A stretch of DNA of 64,000 nt from an uncultured Saprospiraceae bacterium (lineage in GTDB: Bacteria; Bacteroidota; Bacteroidia; Chitinophagales; Saprospiraceae), in NCBI GenBank assembly GCA_938016265.1, contig CALLWB010000002.1, positions 62,001 through 126,000 of the forward strand, read 5' to 3'. Of this stretch, positions 52,389-62,280 are shown in pieces (the stretch's first letter is position 1; each line of letters begins with the position of its first letter). The notes under the pieces were generated by a model. It saw only the letters and a program-made list of their open reading frames with translations. It was not told where the DNA came from and searched no databases. A program made the position numbers and the translations under genes.

Positions 52389-52746
52389 ATATAAAATACT
52401 ATAAATTTCCCATCGTTATATCACCATAAAAACTAAGAGGCTTTTAATTTGAATATTCGATGCCCAAAATAGGTTATTCAAATTGATTTTGCCCTAATTT
52501 CACTTAATTTTGTATTTGGATTAAAGACGATCCAAACCAATTTTCCATTCCTTAAGCATTAACAATCAATCAGCAGAAGATCGAAGGAGGCTTCCTACGT
52601 TAATCGTTAGAATCCTGTCGAACCCATTGACTATTAAATAAAACGAGGGACTCCTCATTGCTTTACTATGATAAGTCCCTCGTATCTTAGGTTATTGTTG
52701 TTTTCGATTAAAAGCTTTAGAGTACATTTGTCTCTCTACTCAATTT
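52389..52746. other. Intergenic region with PhoD terminator
   Basis: No gene is credible. The stretch contains the hairpin at 52643-52683 and the presumed promoter of the 505-residue protein on its left side, which I could not locate precisely. Confidence 0.5.
52643..52683 (-). terminator. Intrinsic terminator of the PhoD gene
   Basis: ACGAGGGACT (52643-52652) and AGTCCCTCGT (52674-52683) form a perfect 10-bp stem with a 21-nt loop. On the minus strand it is followed by TTTATTTAATAG. It lies 63 bp after the PhoD stop. Confidence 0.75.
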
Positions 52747-54672
52747 TTATTGCTTCACCACCTTTTTAACTTGCATACCATTTGCAGTTTCAAACTGGAC
52801 AAAATACACACCAGAAGGCAAATCATTCATATGAAAACGCAGAATGAAATTTCCACTGGCCAGTGTGTGCTCAAACAAGTTATTGACTAGCCTACCATTG
52901 ATATCCATTAAATTGATTTTTATTTTTCCAGCAGCTGAAAGCGCATAGTTGATCGTCACCAAGTCGGAAGTTGGATTAGGATAGGTAGACAGCAACAATA
53001 CATCATCTGGCACCTCCTCATTTCCAGTAGAAGTAAGTGGTGGAGCAGGAACTTCTTGAATTGCTTTTGGAGGAGCGGGAGTATTCGTAACGGTCAGAAA
53101 ATTAGCATTGACGTCTGAATACAATCCAGTAGTAAAGTTTTCAGGATTTCCTGGTACTCTGACATCATCTATATGATAGAAATCGCCTTGTACCTTAGTC
53201 GGTGTTACATCAAGCACGATGTAACCATGTTTTCTAAAATTGAAAAACTTGTTATGTGGATTTCCAGCAGGAAAAAGTCCTTCTAAAACCTGAGTCACAA
53301 TTGGTCCCAAAATTTCATCATAATTATCAGATGAAATACTTGGAGTTACAAACTCAACTGCTACCGAACCAGTCCCGGTGGCCGGATCATAAGTAGCCGG
53401 GTCGTCTGGTGTTTGTGTAATATCAAACCCCAGAGAAATATGCACATCTCCGGTCAAAAAGACTACGTTATCAATATTGTTGTCTTTGATATGATCGATA
53501 ATTGTATCTCTTCTTGTAGGATACCCATTCCAAACATCAAGAAATAAATCCCGCGCACCTGCCTGAACAGGCTCTACATTATCCAATAACAATGGCGCGA
53601 AGACAATCTGATTTCCTATAATTTTCCATGTCGTAGAGTTGTCAACCAGTTTACCTTTGAACCAGCTCATTTGATCAGGACCAAGCAGTACTCTGTTTGG
53701 ATCCAATCGATCAGGATCGTTGAAACTATCTACTTGAATAGATCTCGCGTGGTGCCGGGTATCCAACATCACTAAATCCATTAGATTGCCAAACTTTAGA
53801 TTTCTGTAAACGGTATTGGTGGCATTATCTCTTAAGGGTGCCCATTCAAAAAAGGCTTGGGTGGCCCAATTTTTTCTATCAGCATATGCCCCTTCAGTAA
53901 CAGGGTCATGGTTGCCTGCTCCATCTTTCCAGGAGTCGTTTGCTACTTCATGATCGTCCCAGATATGCACGAATGGGTGCTGACGCATGACCTCCTGAAG
54001 ATCTGCATCCAATCGATAATGAGAATAGCGGGTCCGGTAATCACTAATATCAAGAATCTCCGTATTTGGAACATGCGATCGCATCGTATCTCCATAATAA
54101 CCATAACCTCCCGTTTCGTATTCATAAATAAAATCCCCTAAATGCACAACTACATCAATGTCATTTCTTTTGGATAGTTCTCTGAAGGAAGTGAAATAGC
54201 CCGATTGATAGTTATTGCAAGAAACCACACCGATTTTTATGTGATCCACATTGGTAGACTGAAGGGTTTTGGTTCTTCCCATGATCGAAGTCTCTCCTAG
54301 TGCTGTAAATCTGTAATAATAAGTAGTCCCTGAAGCTAAGCCAGTGACATCTACCTTTGCAGTATAATCTTTAGTCATATCAGTATTTAACTGACCACTT
54401 TTTACAATATTTGCGAAGTCAATTGCGTCTGCTACCTCCCAGTTTACAGAAACTACCTGGTCTACAGGAGGAGTAACTCTCGTCCAAATAATAACTGCGT
54501 CATCTAACGGGTCCCCTGACGCCACTCCATGATAAAAGGGAGCCTGCATCACACTGAATGGTGCCGTCACTTCAGATGCTCGGTCACTAGTGTTAACAGA
54601 TACTCCATATTGACCGAACAAGGTCATTGGAAAAAGCGCGGCTAGCAATAAAAATATACGTGTAAATTTCAT
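52747..54672 (-). CDS. PhoD-family alkaline phosphatase with T9SS C-terminal domain
   Basis: This 641-residue secreted enzyme has signal peptide FTRIFLLLAALFPMTLFGQ. An N-terminal PhoD Ig domain (about 45-135) begins YHGVASGDPLDDAVIIWTRV, and the metallophosphatase domain covers about 145-500. Metal-ligand motifs visible are VVSCNNYQSGYF, VHLGDFIYEYETGGYG, HIWDDHEVANDSW, ARSIQVDSF and FLTGDVHISLGF. A Pro-rich linker leads to a T9SS sorting domain (about 565-641, LSTYPNPTSDLVTINY ... GVYFVQFETANGMQVKKVVK). PhoD enzymes release phosphate from esters and diesters outside the cell, which fits with the window's secreted nuclease. Confidence 0.93.
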   Translation of the reverse strand: MKFTRIFLLLAALFPMTLFGQYGVSVNTSDRASEVTAPFSVMQAPFYHGVASGDPLDDAVIIWTRVTPPVDQVVSVNWEVADAIDFANIVKSGQLNTDMTKDYTAKVDVTGLASGTTYYYRFTALGETSIMGRTKTLQSTNVDHIKIGVVSCNNYQSGYFTSFRELSKRNDIDVVVHLGDFIYEYETGGYGYYGDTMRSHVPNTEILDISDYRTRYSHYRLDADLQEVMRQHPFVHIWDDHEVANDSWKDGAGNHDPVTEGAYADRKNWATQAFFEWAPLRDNATNTVYRNLKFGNLMDLVMLDTRHHARSIQVDSFNDPDRLDPNRVLLGPDQMSWFKGKLVDNSTTWKIIGNQIVFAPLLLDNVEPVQAGARDLFLDVWNGYPTRRDTIIDHIKDNNIDNVVFLTGDVHISLGFDITQTPDDPATYDPATGTGSVAVEFVTPSISSDNYDEILGPIVTQVLEGLFPAGNPHNKFFNFRKHGYIVLDVTPTKVQGDFYHIDDVRVPGNPENFTTGLYSDVNANFLTVTNTPAPPKAIQEVPAPPLTSTGNEEVPDDVLLLSTYPNPTSDLVTINYALSAAGKIKINLMDINGRLVNNLFEHTLASGNFILRFHMNDLPSGVYFVQFETANGMQVKKVVKQ

Positions 54673-55004
54673 TTAATAATTGTTTAGTTGAAAATAGTTT
54701 TAGAGAGCAACTTTACCTCTCAAAATAAGTTTTTTTGGAAGATTATTAAAGTAGATTCGGTAAATAGTGAAAATTGGGGGAGAGACAACTTCTATGAAGA
54801 CTACGACTATTCAATCTGTATTTCTATAGATAATATCTATTTATTGTTTTTTACATCTTTAACACAATATTAAACAAATAAATACACATACACACTAGTG
54901 TCAATTGTCAGATGCCCGACTCTTTGCTTTCCTAATTTTACCATGATTCTTATTCCTAACTTTGTTATCTTTGGAATAGAATTTAACATCCAATTTCAAT
55001 AACT
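54673..55004. other. Divergent intergenic region between PhoD and heme peroxidase genes
   Basis: No gene is present. A clear -7 element for the peroxidase lies at 54966-54973. The sequence is AT-rich, and a short GAGAG/CTCTC hairpin lies near 54702-54720. I found no convincing minus-strand -7 element for PhoD. Confidence 0.5.
54966..54973 (+). promoter_or_regulatory. -7 element (TATCTTTG) of the heme peroxidase gene
   Basis: TATCTTTG is identical to the proB element and ends 31 bp before the ATG at 55005. It matches the TAnnTTTG consensus. The -33 partner is not clear. Confidence 0.6.
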
Positions 55005-56936
55005 ATGTGCAAACTTTACACCTTTATATTTACTACTCTTTTTTTAATTGGTTCTTCCTTTTCCTACGGTCAAACAAATCGAACGGTAGATGGATATGGG
55101 AACAATACTGCTAATCCTGAATGGGGAGCCGCAGTCTCTCCCTTCAATCGAATCACCGGAAACGGATATGGTGATGGTTACGCTTCTCCCGGAGGCACGA
55201 CAAGACCGAATCCAAGAACGATTAGTGTTGCCTTTGGCGCACAAACACAGTTTACACCAAACGAATTAGGGCTAAGTGATTATATTTGGGGATGGGGCCA
55301 ATTCATAGATCATGATGTCAATCTAAACGACGACCACCCTACCGAGTTTATTCCGATTGCAGTTCCTATTGGCGATCCTGAATTTGATCCCAACCTTACT
55401 GGCACGGTAGAAATCCCAATGAAACGATCTCTTTATGATCCCAATACAGGTAATGGCCCTGGAGATTTGAGAAAACACATAAATGAGATCACCGCCTTTA
55501 TAGATGGCTCCACCGTATACGGTAGTGATCAGGATCGAATTGACTGGCTAAGAAGCAACGTAGATGGAAAATTAAAAACCTCTGCAGGGAATTTATTGCC
55601 CTTTAACACCATCGATAATGAACAAACGAGTATGCATGATCCTGATGCACCTTTTATGATCGTGGATGGAATGACCTTCAGCGACGCCTTATATGTTGGT
55701 GGTGATGTACGGATCAATGAACATCCGGGATTGACTTGCTTCCACACCTTATTTGTAAGAGAACACAATCGTTTGTGTGATGAGATAAAAGCGGAAAATC
55801 CAGCTTGGAATGACGAGCAAATTTTCCAAAAAGCAAGAAAAATGGTAGGCGCTTATATTCAAGCGATTACTTTTGAAGAATGGTTGCCTGTAATGGGGTT
55901 TGTATTGCCCGATTATACTGGATATGACCCGACAATTAATCCAGGAATTTCTAATGTATTTTCTGCTGCAGGATATCGTTTTGGCCACACCATGATCAAT
56001 GGCCGCTTGGTAAGATTGGAAGAAGGTGGAGATACCTTAAACTTTGGAAGCCTTAACCTTCGAGATGGATTTTTTAATACAGAAATCATTGTAGATGAAG
56101 GGGGAATTGAACCTTTTTTTAGAGGCATGGCTTCTCAGGAACATCAATTTGTGGATACTAAGATCATGGATGATATCCGCAATTTTTTATTCGGACCTCC
56201 CGATGCGGGCGGATTGGATTTATTATCTATTAACATCAATAGAGCACGCGAAAGAGGTTTGATGGATTTCAATACAATCAGACAAGAAATTGGCTTACCT
56301 GCGTTGACTACTTTTGCGGATTTGACTTCTGATACAGATTTGCAGGCCACGTTCCAATCTGTGTATGGCTCTGTCGATGAAATTGATCCTTGGATCGGAT
56401 TTATGGCGGAAGACCATTTGCCGGGCACCATTCTAGGGCAAACGCTTTATGAATTGCTGATGCAACAATTTTTAAAATTGAGAGATGGGGATCGATTTTA
56501 CTATGAAAACGACCCGACCCTTACCCAAGCAGAATTGGATGTGATCAAGAACATCAAATTGTCCGACATCATAAAAAGGAATACAGATATTCAGGTGATC
56601 CAGGAAAATGTATTCATTGCACAACCAACCAATACGGTAGCGATAGAATTGATTCCATTCAAAAACATCCGCAATATGGAAATCAAAGCTTATCCAAACC
56701 CAGTCCAAAAATACTTCACCCTAACGATCAACGCCTTCGATATTGGCAGTGCAGAATTGTCCATTATCGACAATGCAGGTAAAGTGGCTCTTACTAAACA
56801 AGTGGCTCTTCAGAAAGGAAAAAATACGCTCGAGTTTGAGTTAGACGACCAACTAGCAAACGGTTTATATACCATCTTCTTGAAATCTGCCGATGACAAC
56901 ATCGGCCAATTGAAAATTATCAAGCTGAAAGAATAG
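55005..56936 (+). CDS. Secreted animal-type heme peroxidase with T9SS C-terminal domain
   Basis: This 643-residue protein has a signal peptide (MCKLYTFIFTTLFLIGSSFSYG). The An_peroxidase (PF03098) domain fills about 25-545. It begins RTVDGYGNNTANPEWGAA and has the distal His in WGQFIDHDVNL (about 95-105), ITAFIDGSTVYGSDQDR, LFVREHNRLCDEI (about 250), and the proximal His in AAGYRFGHTMINGRL (about 325). A T9SS sorting domain closes the protein (IKAYPNPVQKYFTL ... NGLYTIFLKSADDN). It should use hydrogen peroxide to oxidise halides or organic molecules outside the cell. A membrane protein gene follows 55 bp later. Confidence 0.92.
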   Translation: MCKLYTFIFTTLFLIGSSFSYGQTNRTVDGYGNNTANPEWGAAVSPFNRITGNGYGDGYASPGGTTRPNPRTISVAFGAQTQFTPNELGLSDYIWGWGQFIDHDVNLNDDHPTEFIPIAVPIGDPEFDPNLTGTVEIPMKRSLYDPNTGNGPGDLRKHINEITAFIDGSTVYGSDQDRIDWLRSNVDGKLKTSAGNLLPFNTIDNEQTSMHDPDAPFMIVDGMTFSDALYVGGDVRINEHPGLTCFHTLFVREHNRLCDEIKAENPAWNDEQIFQKARKMVGAYIQAITFEEWLPVMGFVLPDYTGYDPTINPGISNVFSAAGYRFGHTMINGRLVRLEEGGDTLNFGSLNLRDGFFNTEIIVDEGGIEPFFRGMASQEHQFVDTKIMDDIRNFLFGPPDAGGLDLLSININRARERGLMDFNTIRQEIGLPALTTFADLTSDTDLQATFQSVYGSVDEIDPWIGFMAEDHLPGTILGQTLYELLMQQFLKLRDGDRFYYENDPTLTQAELDVIKNIKLSDIIKRNTDIQVIQENVFIAQPTNTVAIELIPFKNIRNMEIKAYPNPVQKYFTLTINAFDIGSAELSIIDNAGKVALTKQVALQKGKNTLEFELDDQLANGLYTIFLKSADDNIGQLKIIKLKE

Positions 56937-56991
56937 TCTTTTCCTAATGGGAATAATGCGCAACACCATTTAAAACAGGCAAGCTCAAACT

Positions 56992-57423
56992 ATGGATACA
57001 AGCTTCAATTTCTGGCAAAAATGGTTGACGTATGCAAATGTGATGACATTATTTGTAGGAGTTCTTGTTGCCTTTTTTGGGAATAGTATTTTCTTTGAAA
57101 TGCACAATGGCTATACCAAAGAGTTGTTGTATCAAGGAAAGGATTTCCCACCTGAGTCCATGATCCTAAAAAACTGGTTGTTTGGTATTATCGGCGGCAC
57201 CATTGTCGGTTTTCATACCTTGATGATTTTTATTTCGGAAAATGCCTTCAAAAACAAAGAAAAATGGGCCTACCATGCACTCTGGTTAGGCCTACTTTCC
57301 TGGTTTATTATTGATTCAAGTGTGTCTTATTTTTATGGAGCCATTCACAACATCGTCCTAATCAATCTTGCAGCTTTGTTGTTGATTGGCCTTCCTTTGG
57401 TAATGACACGGAAGTATTTTTAA
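56992..57423 (+). CDS. Four-helix membrane protein, unknown function
   Basis: This encodes 143 residues with four predicted transmembrane helices: about 12-33 (TYANVMTLFVGVLVAFFGNS), 64-86 (WLFGIIGGTIVGFHTLMIFI), 94-116 and 118-138 (NIVLINLAALLLIGLPLVMT). I do not recognise the family. It starts 55 bp after the heme peroxidase stop in the same direction and may share its transcript; no functional link is otherwise shown. Confidence 0.75.
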   Translation: MDTSFNFWQKWLTYANVMTLFVGVLVAFFGNSIFFEMHNGYTKELLYQGKDFPPESMILKNWLFGIIGGTIVGFHTLMIFISENAFKNKEKWAYHALWLGLLSWFIIDSSVSYFYGAIHNIVLINLAALLLIGLPLVMTRKYF

Positions 57424-57430
57424 TAGTTCA

Positions 57431-57456
57431 ATTTCTCTACCCCACTGTAGAGAAAT
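57431..57456. terminator. Hairpin between convergent membrane-protein and TonB genes
   Basis: ATTTCTCTAC (57431-57440) and GTAGAGAAAT (57447-57456) form a perfect 10-bp stem with a 6-nt loop, 7 bp after the membrane-protein stop. No long T tract follows on either strand, so it is a weak terminator candidate. Confidence 0.5.
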
Positions 57457-57550
57457 ATTCTGCCCCTGTAGCGGTTTATCAAACACTAACCTAGGCGATT
57501 GAATTTGCCGCCACGAGACACGATATTTTAAGGGATGAACTTGTAGTGGG

Positions 57551-59926
57551 TTAGAAATCAACCTGAAAACTAAGCACTGGTACAAAGCCGGACTGTTTCT
57601 TAAAAATAAAATCATTCAAGGTATAATCATAAATAATCTCCCGCTGATTTTCGTAGTTCACAATATTCTGTGTATCCAAAATCAAGGACCAGGCGTACTT
57701 TGGTTTGTCTTTCCGGTAAGCCATCTGTAAATCTACCCGCCAATGATCTCGCAATTTATTTTCAAATGGCCTAGCCTCATCTTCTACCAAATCACCCAAT
57801 ATTGCTGAAGCAGAAGAATCTCCAGGGGTATATCGCAGACCTCCGTTGTACAAATTCCTTAAACTGAACGTTATCGTGTTGTTTTTCTTCAGCGTAAACT
57901 CTTTGCCCATCATAAAACTGGAAGAATAGCGACCATCGTACCTTGTGCTAAAAGTCCCTAGTCCATCAATAGTGTAAGTAGACTGATATACGGAGCCTGC
58001 GAGCAAGAAAAACAGGTTATTACTCAAGTATTTTTCAAAGGTCATCTCCACCCCAATATTCCTTCCTTTTCCTTCACTTACCAGTTGTGCATTGTCGAAC
58101 TGTTTTCCGTAACCTTCCGGCACATTTAACATCCAAAAGGTACTTGTATTGCCAACTATCGGTACATTATACAAATGTTGATAATACACCTCTACATTGA
58201 AGTTAACGTTATTCTTAAACGATTGATCATAACCCAATATTAGGTGATGCGCCTTCAATAAATCCAGATTTCTATTGTCCGTCTGGAGATTTCCCATCAA
58301 GTCCGTTTTTTCGATAAAATAAGTTCCGACAGGAAGGGCTTGACTATGCATTCCATAGGCAAAGGTGAGGGAAGATCGCTCGGCAAGTTGATACCTCATA
58401 CCAAGTCTTGGCTCGACAGAAAATGTATTATTCAAAGCAAGAAACAAAGAATGTATACCTCCGGTAATGGTCAACTTATTTGATGGACGATAAAGTGTTT
58501 GGAAATAGTATTGAAATTGGAACGTACTCCCGTTTTCGTCGATATCCATTACAAAGGAGTCATCTGTAAAATTATGATAGCCGCGCTCCAAATCATAAAA
58601 TTGATTCCGAACAGATAAGCCAGTTTTGATGTTTAGTCTTGAGTTTATTTTTTTATTATAAAACGTTGTCAAGTCAACTCGACCATTTAGGTACTTTTCA
58701 TCCTCAATCACCCCACGATTTAGTGCAACATCTACAGAGTCCCGGTCCCAGGTAATATTATTTGCAGATACGGACAAAACAGTCTTCAGGTACGCATCGT
58801 TATTGAATAAACGCACCATAGAAAGTCCCCCTGTCCCCATATTGGAGTTAAAATCATACCTCGTTTGATGATCAAACAAAAACCAATCCACCTCCATTTC
58901 TGTTTCCTTGACTTCTTTACTCAGACCACCGATACCCCATACTTGAAATATCGTTTTATTCTCCTTACCGGGAAAATAAAAATTGAAAGAAAGATCTTGA
59001 AAGTTATTTGTTGTCCGCGCATCAACTACATGCAGACCCGCAGCATTTAAAATGCCAAGTGTGGAGTATCTGTAATTGAATAGATAAGAGCTCCTACCCT
59101 TCTGTATCGGGCCTTCTGTAGCGAAATCCAACCCTAGCAATCCTGCCTTGATCGTGTATTCCCTTTTATCGCGATTTCCTTTTCTAAATTTCATATCAAA
59201 CACACCAGAAAGTGCGTTACCGTATTCAGGAGCAAATGCGCCAGTTGAAAAATCCGAGTTACTCAACACACTGCTCGAAAAAGCAGATATTCCTCCTCCA
59301 GGTCCCCCTCGTCTGGCAAAGTGATTCGGGTTGTTGATTTCTACCCCTTCCAGGCGCCATCCTAGTCCTACCGGAGAATTGCTTCTTATTATTATATCAT
59401 TGTTATTGTCCTGCCCCTTTTGTACACCAGCAAAACTTAGCGCCATCCGAGAAGGGTCTGCAATACTTCCTGGGTACTTCTGTGCTTCTTCAACGGAAAA
59501 TGATCGAGAGCTGATCATATTCATTTCGTTGAGCGGTTTGTTGGTTTTCTTGGAGTTCGCATAAACGGTAGCGACTGAATCAGAAACCAAGTTTACCCCT
59601 TCTATTAGTTCGATATTGAGGACGAGTTCTTTTGCTGAATTGAGGATAATCCCTTTCGCAAAAAAAGGCGTGTATCCTAGATATTCGCAGACGATATCCA
59701 CTCTTCCAATAGGTACATTTTCTATCTTGAAACTCCCGTCTACTCCAGTGCTGGCTCCTTTTAGTGGATCGGTATTGGAGACATAAACAGTGGCTCCGAT
59801 CAAAGGGAATTGTGCATGTTTGTCGAGCACGTATCCCTTCACTGTCTGCGTGGGTGCTTCGCTTTGTGCAAATAAAACAAGGGTGCACGACAGCAAGCAT
59901 AAAAAAGTCATTAATGAATTTTTCAT
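57551..59926 (-). CDS. TonB-dependent outer-membrane receptor with carboxypeptidase-regulatory domain
   Basis: This 791-residue protein has signal peptide MKNSLMTFLCLLSCTLVLFA. A carboxypeptidase-regulatory domain (about 25-112, VKGYVLDKHAQFPLIGATVY), a plug (about 120-240, with PSRMALSFAGVQKGQDNNND and IIIRSNSPVGLGWRLEGVEI) and a beta-barrel ending in FQVDF follow. The 'PVGLGWRLEGVEI' and 'GGPGGGISAFSSSVLSNSDF' phrases belong to a Bacteroidota receptor group without a known ligand. No SusD-like partner is adjacent. It is convergent with the four-helix protein. Confidence 0.92.
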   Translation of the reverse strand: MKNSLMTFLCLLSCTLVLFAQSEAPTQTVKGYVLDKHAQFPLIGATVYVSNTDPLKGASTGVDGSFKIENVPIGRVDIVCEYLGYTPFFAKGIILNSAKELVLNIELIEGVNLVSDSVATVYANSKKTNKPLNEMNMISSRSFSVEEAQKYPGSIADPSRMALSFAGVQKGQDNNNDIIIRSNSPVGLGWRLEGVEINNPNHFARRGGPGGGISAFSSSVLSNSDFSTGAFAPEYGNALSGVFDMKFRKGNRDKREYTIKAGLLGLDFATEGPIQKGRSSYLFNYRYSTLGILNAAGLHVVDARTTNNFQDLSFNFYFPGKENKTIFQVWGIGGLSKEVKETEMEVDWFLFDHQTRYDFNSNMGTGGLSMVRLFNNDAYLKTVLSVSANNITWDRDSVDVALNRGVIEDEKYLNGRVDLTTFYNKKINSRLNIKTGLSVRNQFYDLERGYHNFTDDSFVMDIDENGSTFQFQYYFQTLYRPSNKLTITGGIHSLFLALNNTFSVEPRLGMRYQLAERSSLTFAYGMHSQALPVGTYFIEKTDLMGNLQTDNRNLDLLKAHHLILGYDQSFKNNVNFNVEVYYQHLYNVPIVGNTSTFWMLNVPEGYGKQFDNAQLVSEGKGRNIGVEMTFEKYLSNNLFFLLAGSVYQSTYTIDGLGTFSTRYDGRYSSSFMMGKEFTLKKNNTITFSLRNLYNGGLRYTPGDSSASAILGDLVEDEARPFENKLRDHWRVDLQMAYRKDKPKYAWSLILDTQNIVNYENQREIIYDYTLNDFIFKKQSGFVPVLSFQVDF

Positions 59927-60129
59927 TCTTAATCAATTTGTTAAAATAATAAAATTTAATGGAGCTATTGTAAATAATATGGAGATGAAGATTTGTTCTT
60001 CGGTGGTTGTTTCCCTTAATGACAACCTATTTTACATTAGCGTTTTGATTATTCTTACTGCAAATTTAGGAAAAATCTTTTAATATTCAGCCAAATACGT
60101 TTTCCTTTTTGATTTTTCCAATAACTGAA

Positions 60130-61377
60130 CTACCGTCTGTTGGATTTTCGTTTTTGATTATTCTTGCCACCACTACGCTTTCCAGAATAGCCTCCTCGTC
60201 CAGAATGACCTCTATTTTTTGAAGGATTGTATTCTGGGGATTCCCCAATTTCGGCTGGGGTATCAAGCTTGTGTACAGTTTGTTCGATGAGTCGTTCGAT
60301 GCTCTGAAATTTTCGTTGGTCCTTTTCATTAATGAAGGTGATCGCCACACCAGTAGAATCTGCGCGGGCAGTTCTACCAATTCTGTGAACATAATCCTCT
60401 GCATCATTCGGAATATCATAATTAATGACCAGGTTAATGTCTTTTATATCAATTCCTCGCGCCAGAATGTCTGTTGCGACTAAAATCTGCGTTTTTCTAG
60501 ACCGAAAATCAAGCAGCACTTGCTCTCTTTCGTGTTGGTCCAAATCCGAAGAAATACTTTTCACTGCAAATTTTCGTCGTGCTAGTGCGGAATAGATTTC
60601 TTTTACTCCTCGTTTGGTAGAGGAAAATACGATGATGCTTGGGTATTGCTTCTTCCCATCGATCAACGAGGTTATTAGTGCGACTTTATGTTTGTCATAA
60701 ACCATGTACGCTGCTTGCAATACACCTGCTGCTGGTTTGGAAAGTGCAAGACTAATTTGCTTAGGTTCTTTCTCCATCAACTCTTTGGCCAACTTCCTGA
60801 TATTAGTCGGCATGGTCGCAGAAAACATGAGGTTTTGTCTTTTCTTTGGCATCTCCTTTACAATCGACATGATGTCTTCGAAAAATCCCATATCCAGCAT
60901 TCTGTCTGCTTCATCGAGAATGAGGTGGACGGCTTTATCGAGTTTTACGTATCCAAGTTTGATGTGGGAGATCAATCGACCTGGGGTGGCGATAATGATG
61001 TCTGCTCCACGAGTCAGGGCTATTTTTTGCTGTTCCCAGGATTGGCTATCTCCTCCTCCATAAACGGGCAAGGAGCTAACGCCTGTGAAGTATCCAAGGC
61101 CTTCTACCTGTTGGTCAATCTGCAAAGCTAGCTCTCTAGTAGGTACAATGACGAGCGTGTTGACCGATTTTCGGTTTTCCGTTTGCATTATTTTATGAAT
61201 AACTGGCAACAAAAAAGCACCAGTTTTCCCTGTTCCTGTTTGTGCACAGGCAATCAGGTCTTCATTATCAAGAATCAATGGTATTGCCTGTTCCTGGATG
61301 GGTGTAGCATTTACAAATCCCATAGCGTCTAAACCATCAAGGAGATCGTAGTCAAAATCAAAGTCGTCGAATTTCAA
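60130..61377 (-). CDS. DEAD-box RNA helicase (RhlE type)
   Basis: This 415-residue ATP-dependent RNA helicase carries all main motifs: Q motif (FVNATPIQEQAIP), motif I AQTGTGKTG, Ia PTRELALQ, Ib TPGRL, II DEAD (LILDEADRMLD), III SAT (MFSATMP), IV IVFSSTKR, V ATDILARGIDI and VI HRIGRTARA. The last 35 residues are Gly/Arg/Lys-rich (GHSGRGGYSGKRSGGKNNQK), an RNA-binding tail as in RhlE. It probably acts in ribosome assembly or mRNA turnover. It is monocistronic. Confidence 0.95.
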   Translation of the reverse strand: MKFDDFDFDYDLLDGLDAMGFVNATPIQEQAIPLILDNEDLIACAQTGTGKTGAFLLPVIHKIMQTENRKSVNTLVIVPTRELALQIDQQVEGLGYFTGVSSLPVYGGGDSQSWEQQKIALTRGADIIIATPGRLISHIKLGYVKLDKAVHLILDEADRMLDMGFFEDIMSIVKEMPKKRQNLMFSATMPTNIRKLAKELMEKEPKQISLALSKPAAGVLQAAYMVYDKHKVALITSLIDGKKQYPSIIVFSSTKRGVKEIYSALARRKFAVKSISSDLDQHEREQVLLDFRSRKTQILVATDILARGIDIKDINLVINYDIPNDAEDYVHRIGRTARADSTGVAITFINEKDQRKFQSIERLIEQTVHKLDTPAEIGESPEYNPSKNRGHSGRGGYSGKRSGGKNNQKRKSNRR

Positions 61378-61515
61378 ATTTTTCTTTTTTTATAAGGAGT
61401 CAAAGTAAGCATAAAGGCTTGAATCGCCAAATATGAACACCAGTAGTTTAGAGATTATTTGACACCTGTTTACGAATGATCGTCAGGAATGTTATTTAAA
61501 AAGGAAATTATCGTG

Positions 61516-61523
61516 TATTTTTG
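61516..61523 (+). promoter_or_regulatory. -7 element (TATTTTTG) of the FKBP lipoprotein gene
   Basis: TATTTTTG matches TAnnTTTG and ends 26 bp before the ATG at 61550. No clear -33 TTG is seen. Confidence 0.5.
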
Positions 61524-61549
61524 CACAAATCAATCACCAAATAATAAAC

Positions 61550-62005
61550 ATGAAATATTCAATTTTGTTTCTCGCTCTTGCTGTCCTAGTCGTTTTAGTT
61601 GCTTTCTCTTCTTGTAAAAAGGAAGATTTCAAGGTAATAGATGAAGAGCTCATCCAGGCATATATCTTAGAAAACAATTTAACCACTACGAAAACGACTG
61701 CCGGATTGCATTATGTCATCAATACTCCAGGAGCTGGCGGATCGCCCTCTGTCACTGCGACTGTTGACGTCGACTATTCTGGATATTTTATGGATGGGTT
61801 TGTTTTCGACTCTGGGAATGCCGTTGTTCTTAGCCTATCAAATGTTATTGCTGGCTGGCAAGAAGGTATTCCTAAACTTCAAAAGGGTGGCTCAGCAAAA
61901 TTGTTGATTCCCTCGCACCTCGCTTATGGAGCAAGAGGTTCGGGATCTGTTCCTCCAAATACCGTTATCATTTTTGATGTTGTTTTGAATAACTTTTCTA
62001 ATTAA
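61550..62005 (+). CDS. FKBP-type peptidyl-prolyl isomerase lipoprotein
   Basis: This encodes 151 residues. A signal with lipobox-like end (LVAFSSCKKED, Cys about 24) indicates lipid anchoring in the periplasm or outer membrane. The FKBP domain (about 65-148) shows VTATVDVDYSGYFMDGFVFD, VIAGWQEGIPKLQKGGSAKL and IPSHLAYGARGSGSVPPNTV followed by IIFDVVL, i.e. the active-site Tyr, Phe-Asp, Val-Ile, Trp and Tyr positions of the family. It assists folding of exported proteins. A strong terminator lies 186 bp downstream. Confidence 0.92.
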   Translation: MKYSILFLALAVLVVLVAFSSCKKEDFKVIDEELIQAYILENNLTTTKTTAGLHYVINTPGAGGSPSVTATVDVDYSGYFMDGFVFDSGNAVVLSLSNVIAGWQEGIPKLQKGGSAKLLIPSHLAYGARGSGSVPPNTVIIFDVVLNNFSN

Positions 62006-62190
62006 TGACCACCTCTTAGTCAGTAGTAGGAATTTTTTGCAAATTTATTTTTTTTGCTTTTCGGGAACTATCCGCTTCTACTAAGTGTATTAAGACTATT
62101 CCATAACAATAAATACTAAACGCCATGCGTGTCCTAAATACATATCAATACTAAATTAACTCCTAACTAAAAGGATTCAAATAATATTGA

Positions 62191-62222
62191 AGCCCGATTC
62201 TAGTAAGGATCGGGCTTTTTTT
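62191..62222 (+). terminator. Intrinsic terminator after the FKBP gene
   Basis: AGCCCGAT (62191-62198) and ATCGGGCT (62209-62216) form a GC-rich stem with a 10-nt loop followed by seven T residues (62216-62222). Confidence 0.9.
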
Positions 62223-62280
62223 ATAAATGTATGGTTTCTGAAGAAGCGATCTTCCTAAAGAAATCAATGAACACAAAATC

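Noticed and set aside
54688-54873. 61-codon frame between PhoD and the peroxidase
   Set aside because: It is short, AT-driven, and lies in the divergent promoter region with no motif.
60087-60419. 110-codon frame overlapping the helicase C-terminus in another frame
   Set aside because: The helicase frame continues through motif VI (HRIGRTARA) and the basic tail, so no frameshift is needed and the alternative frame is a shadow.
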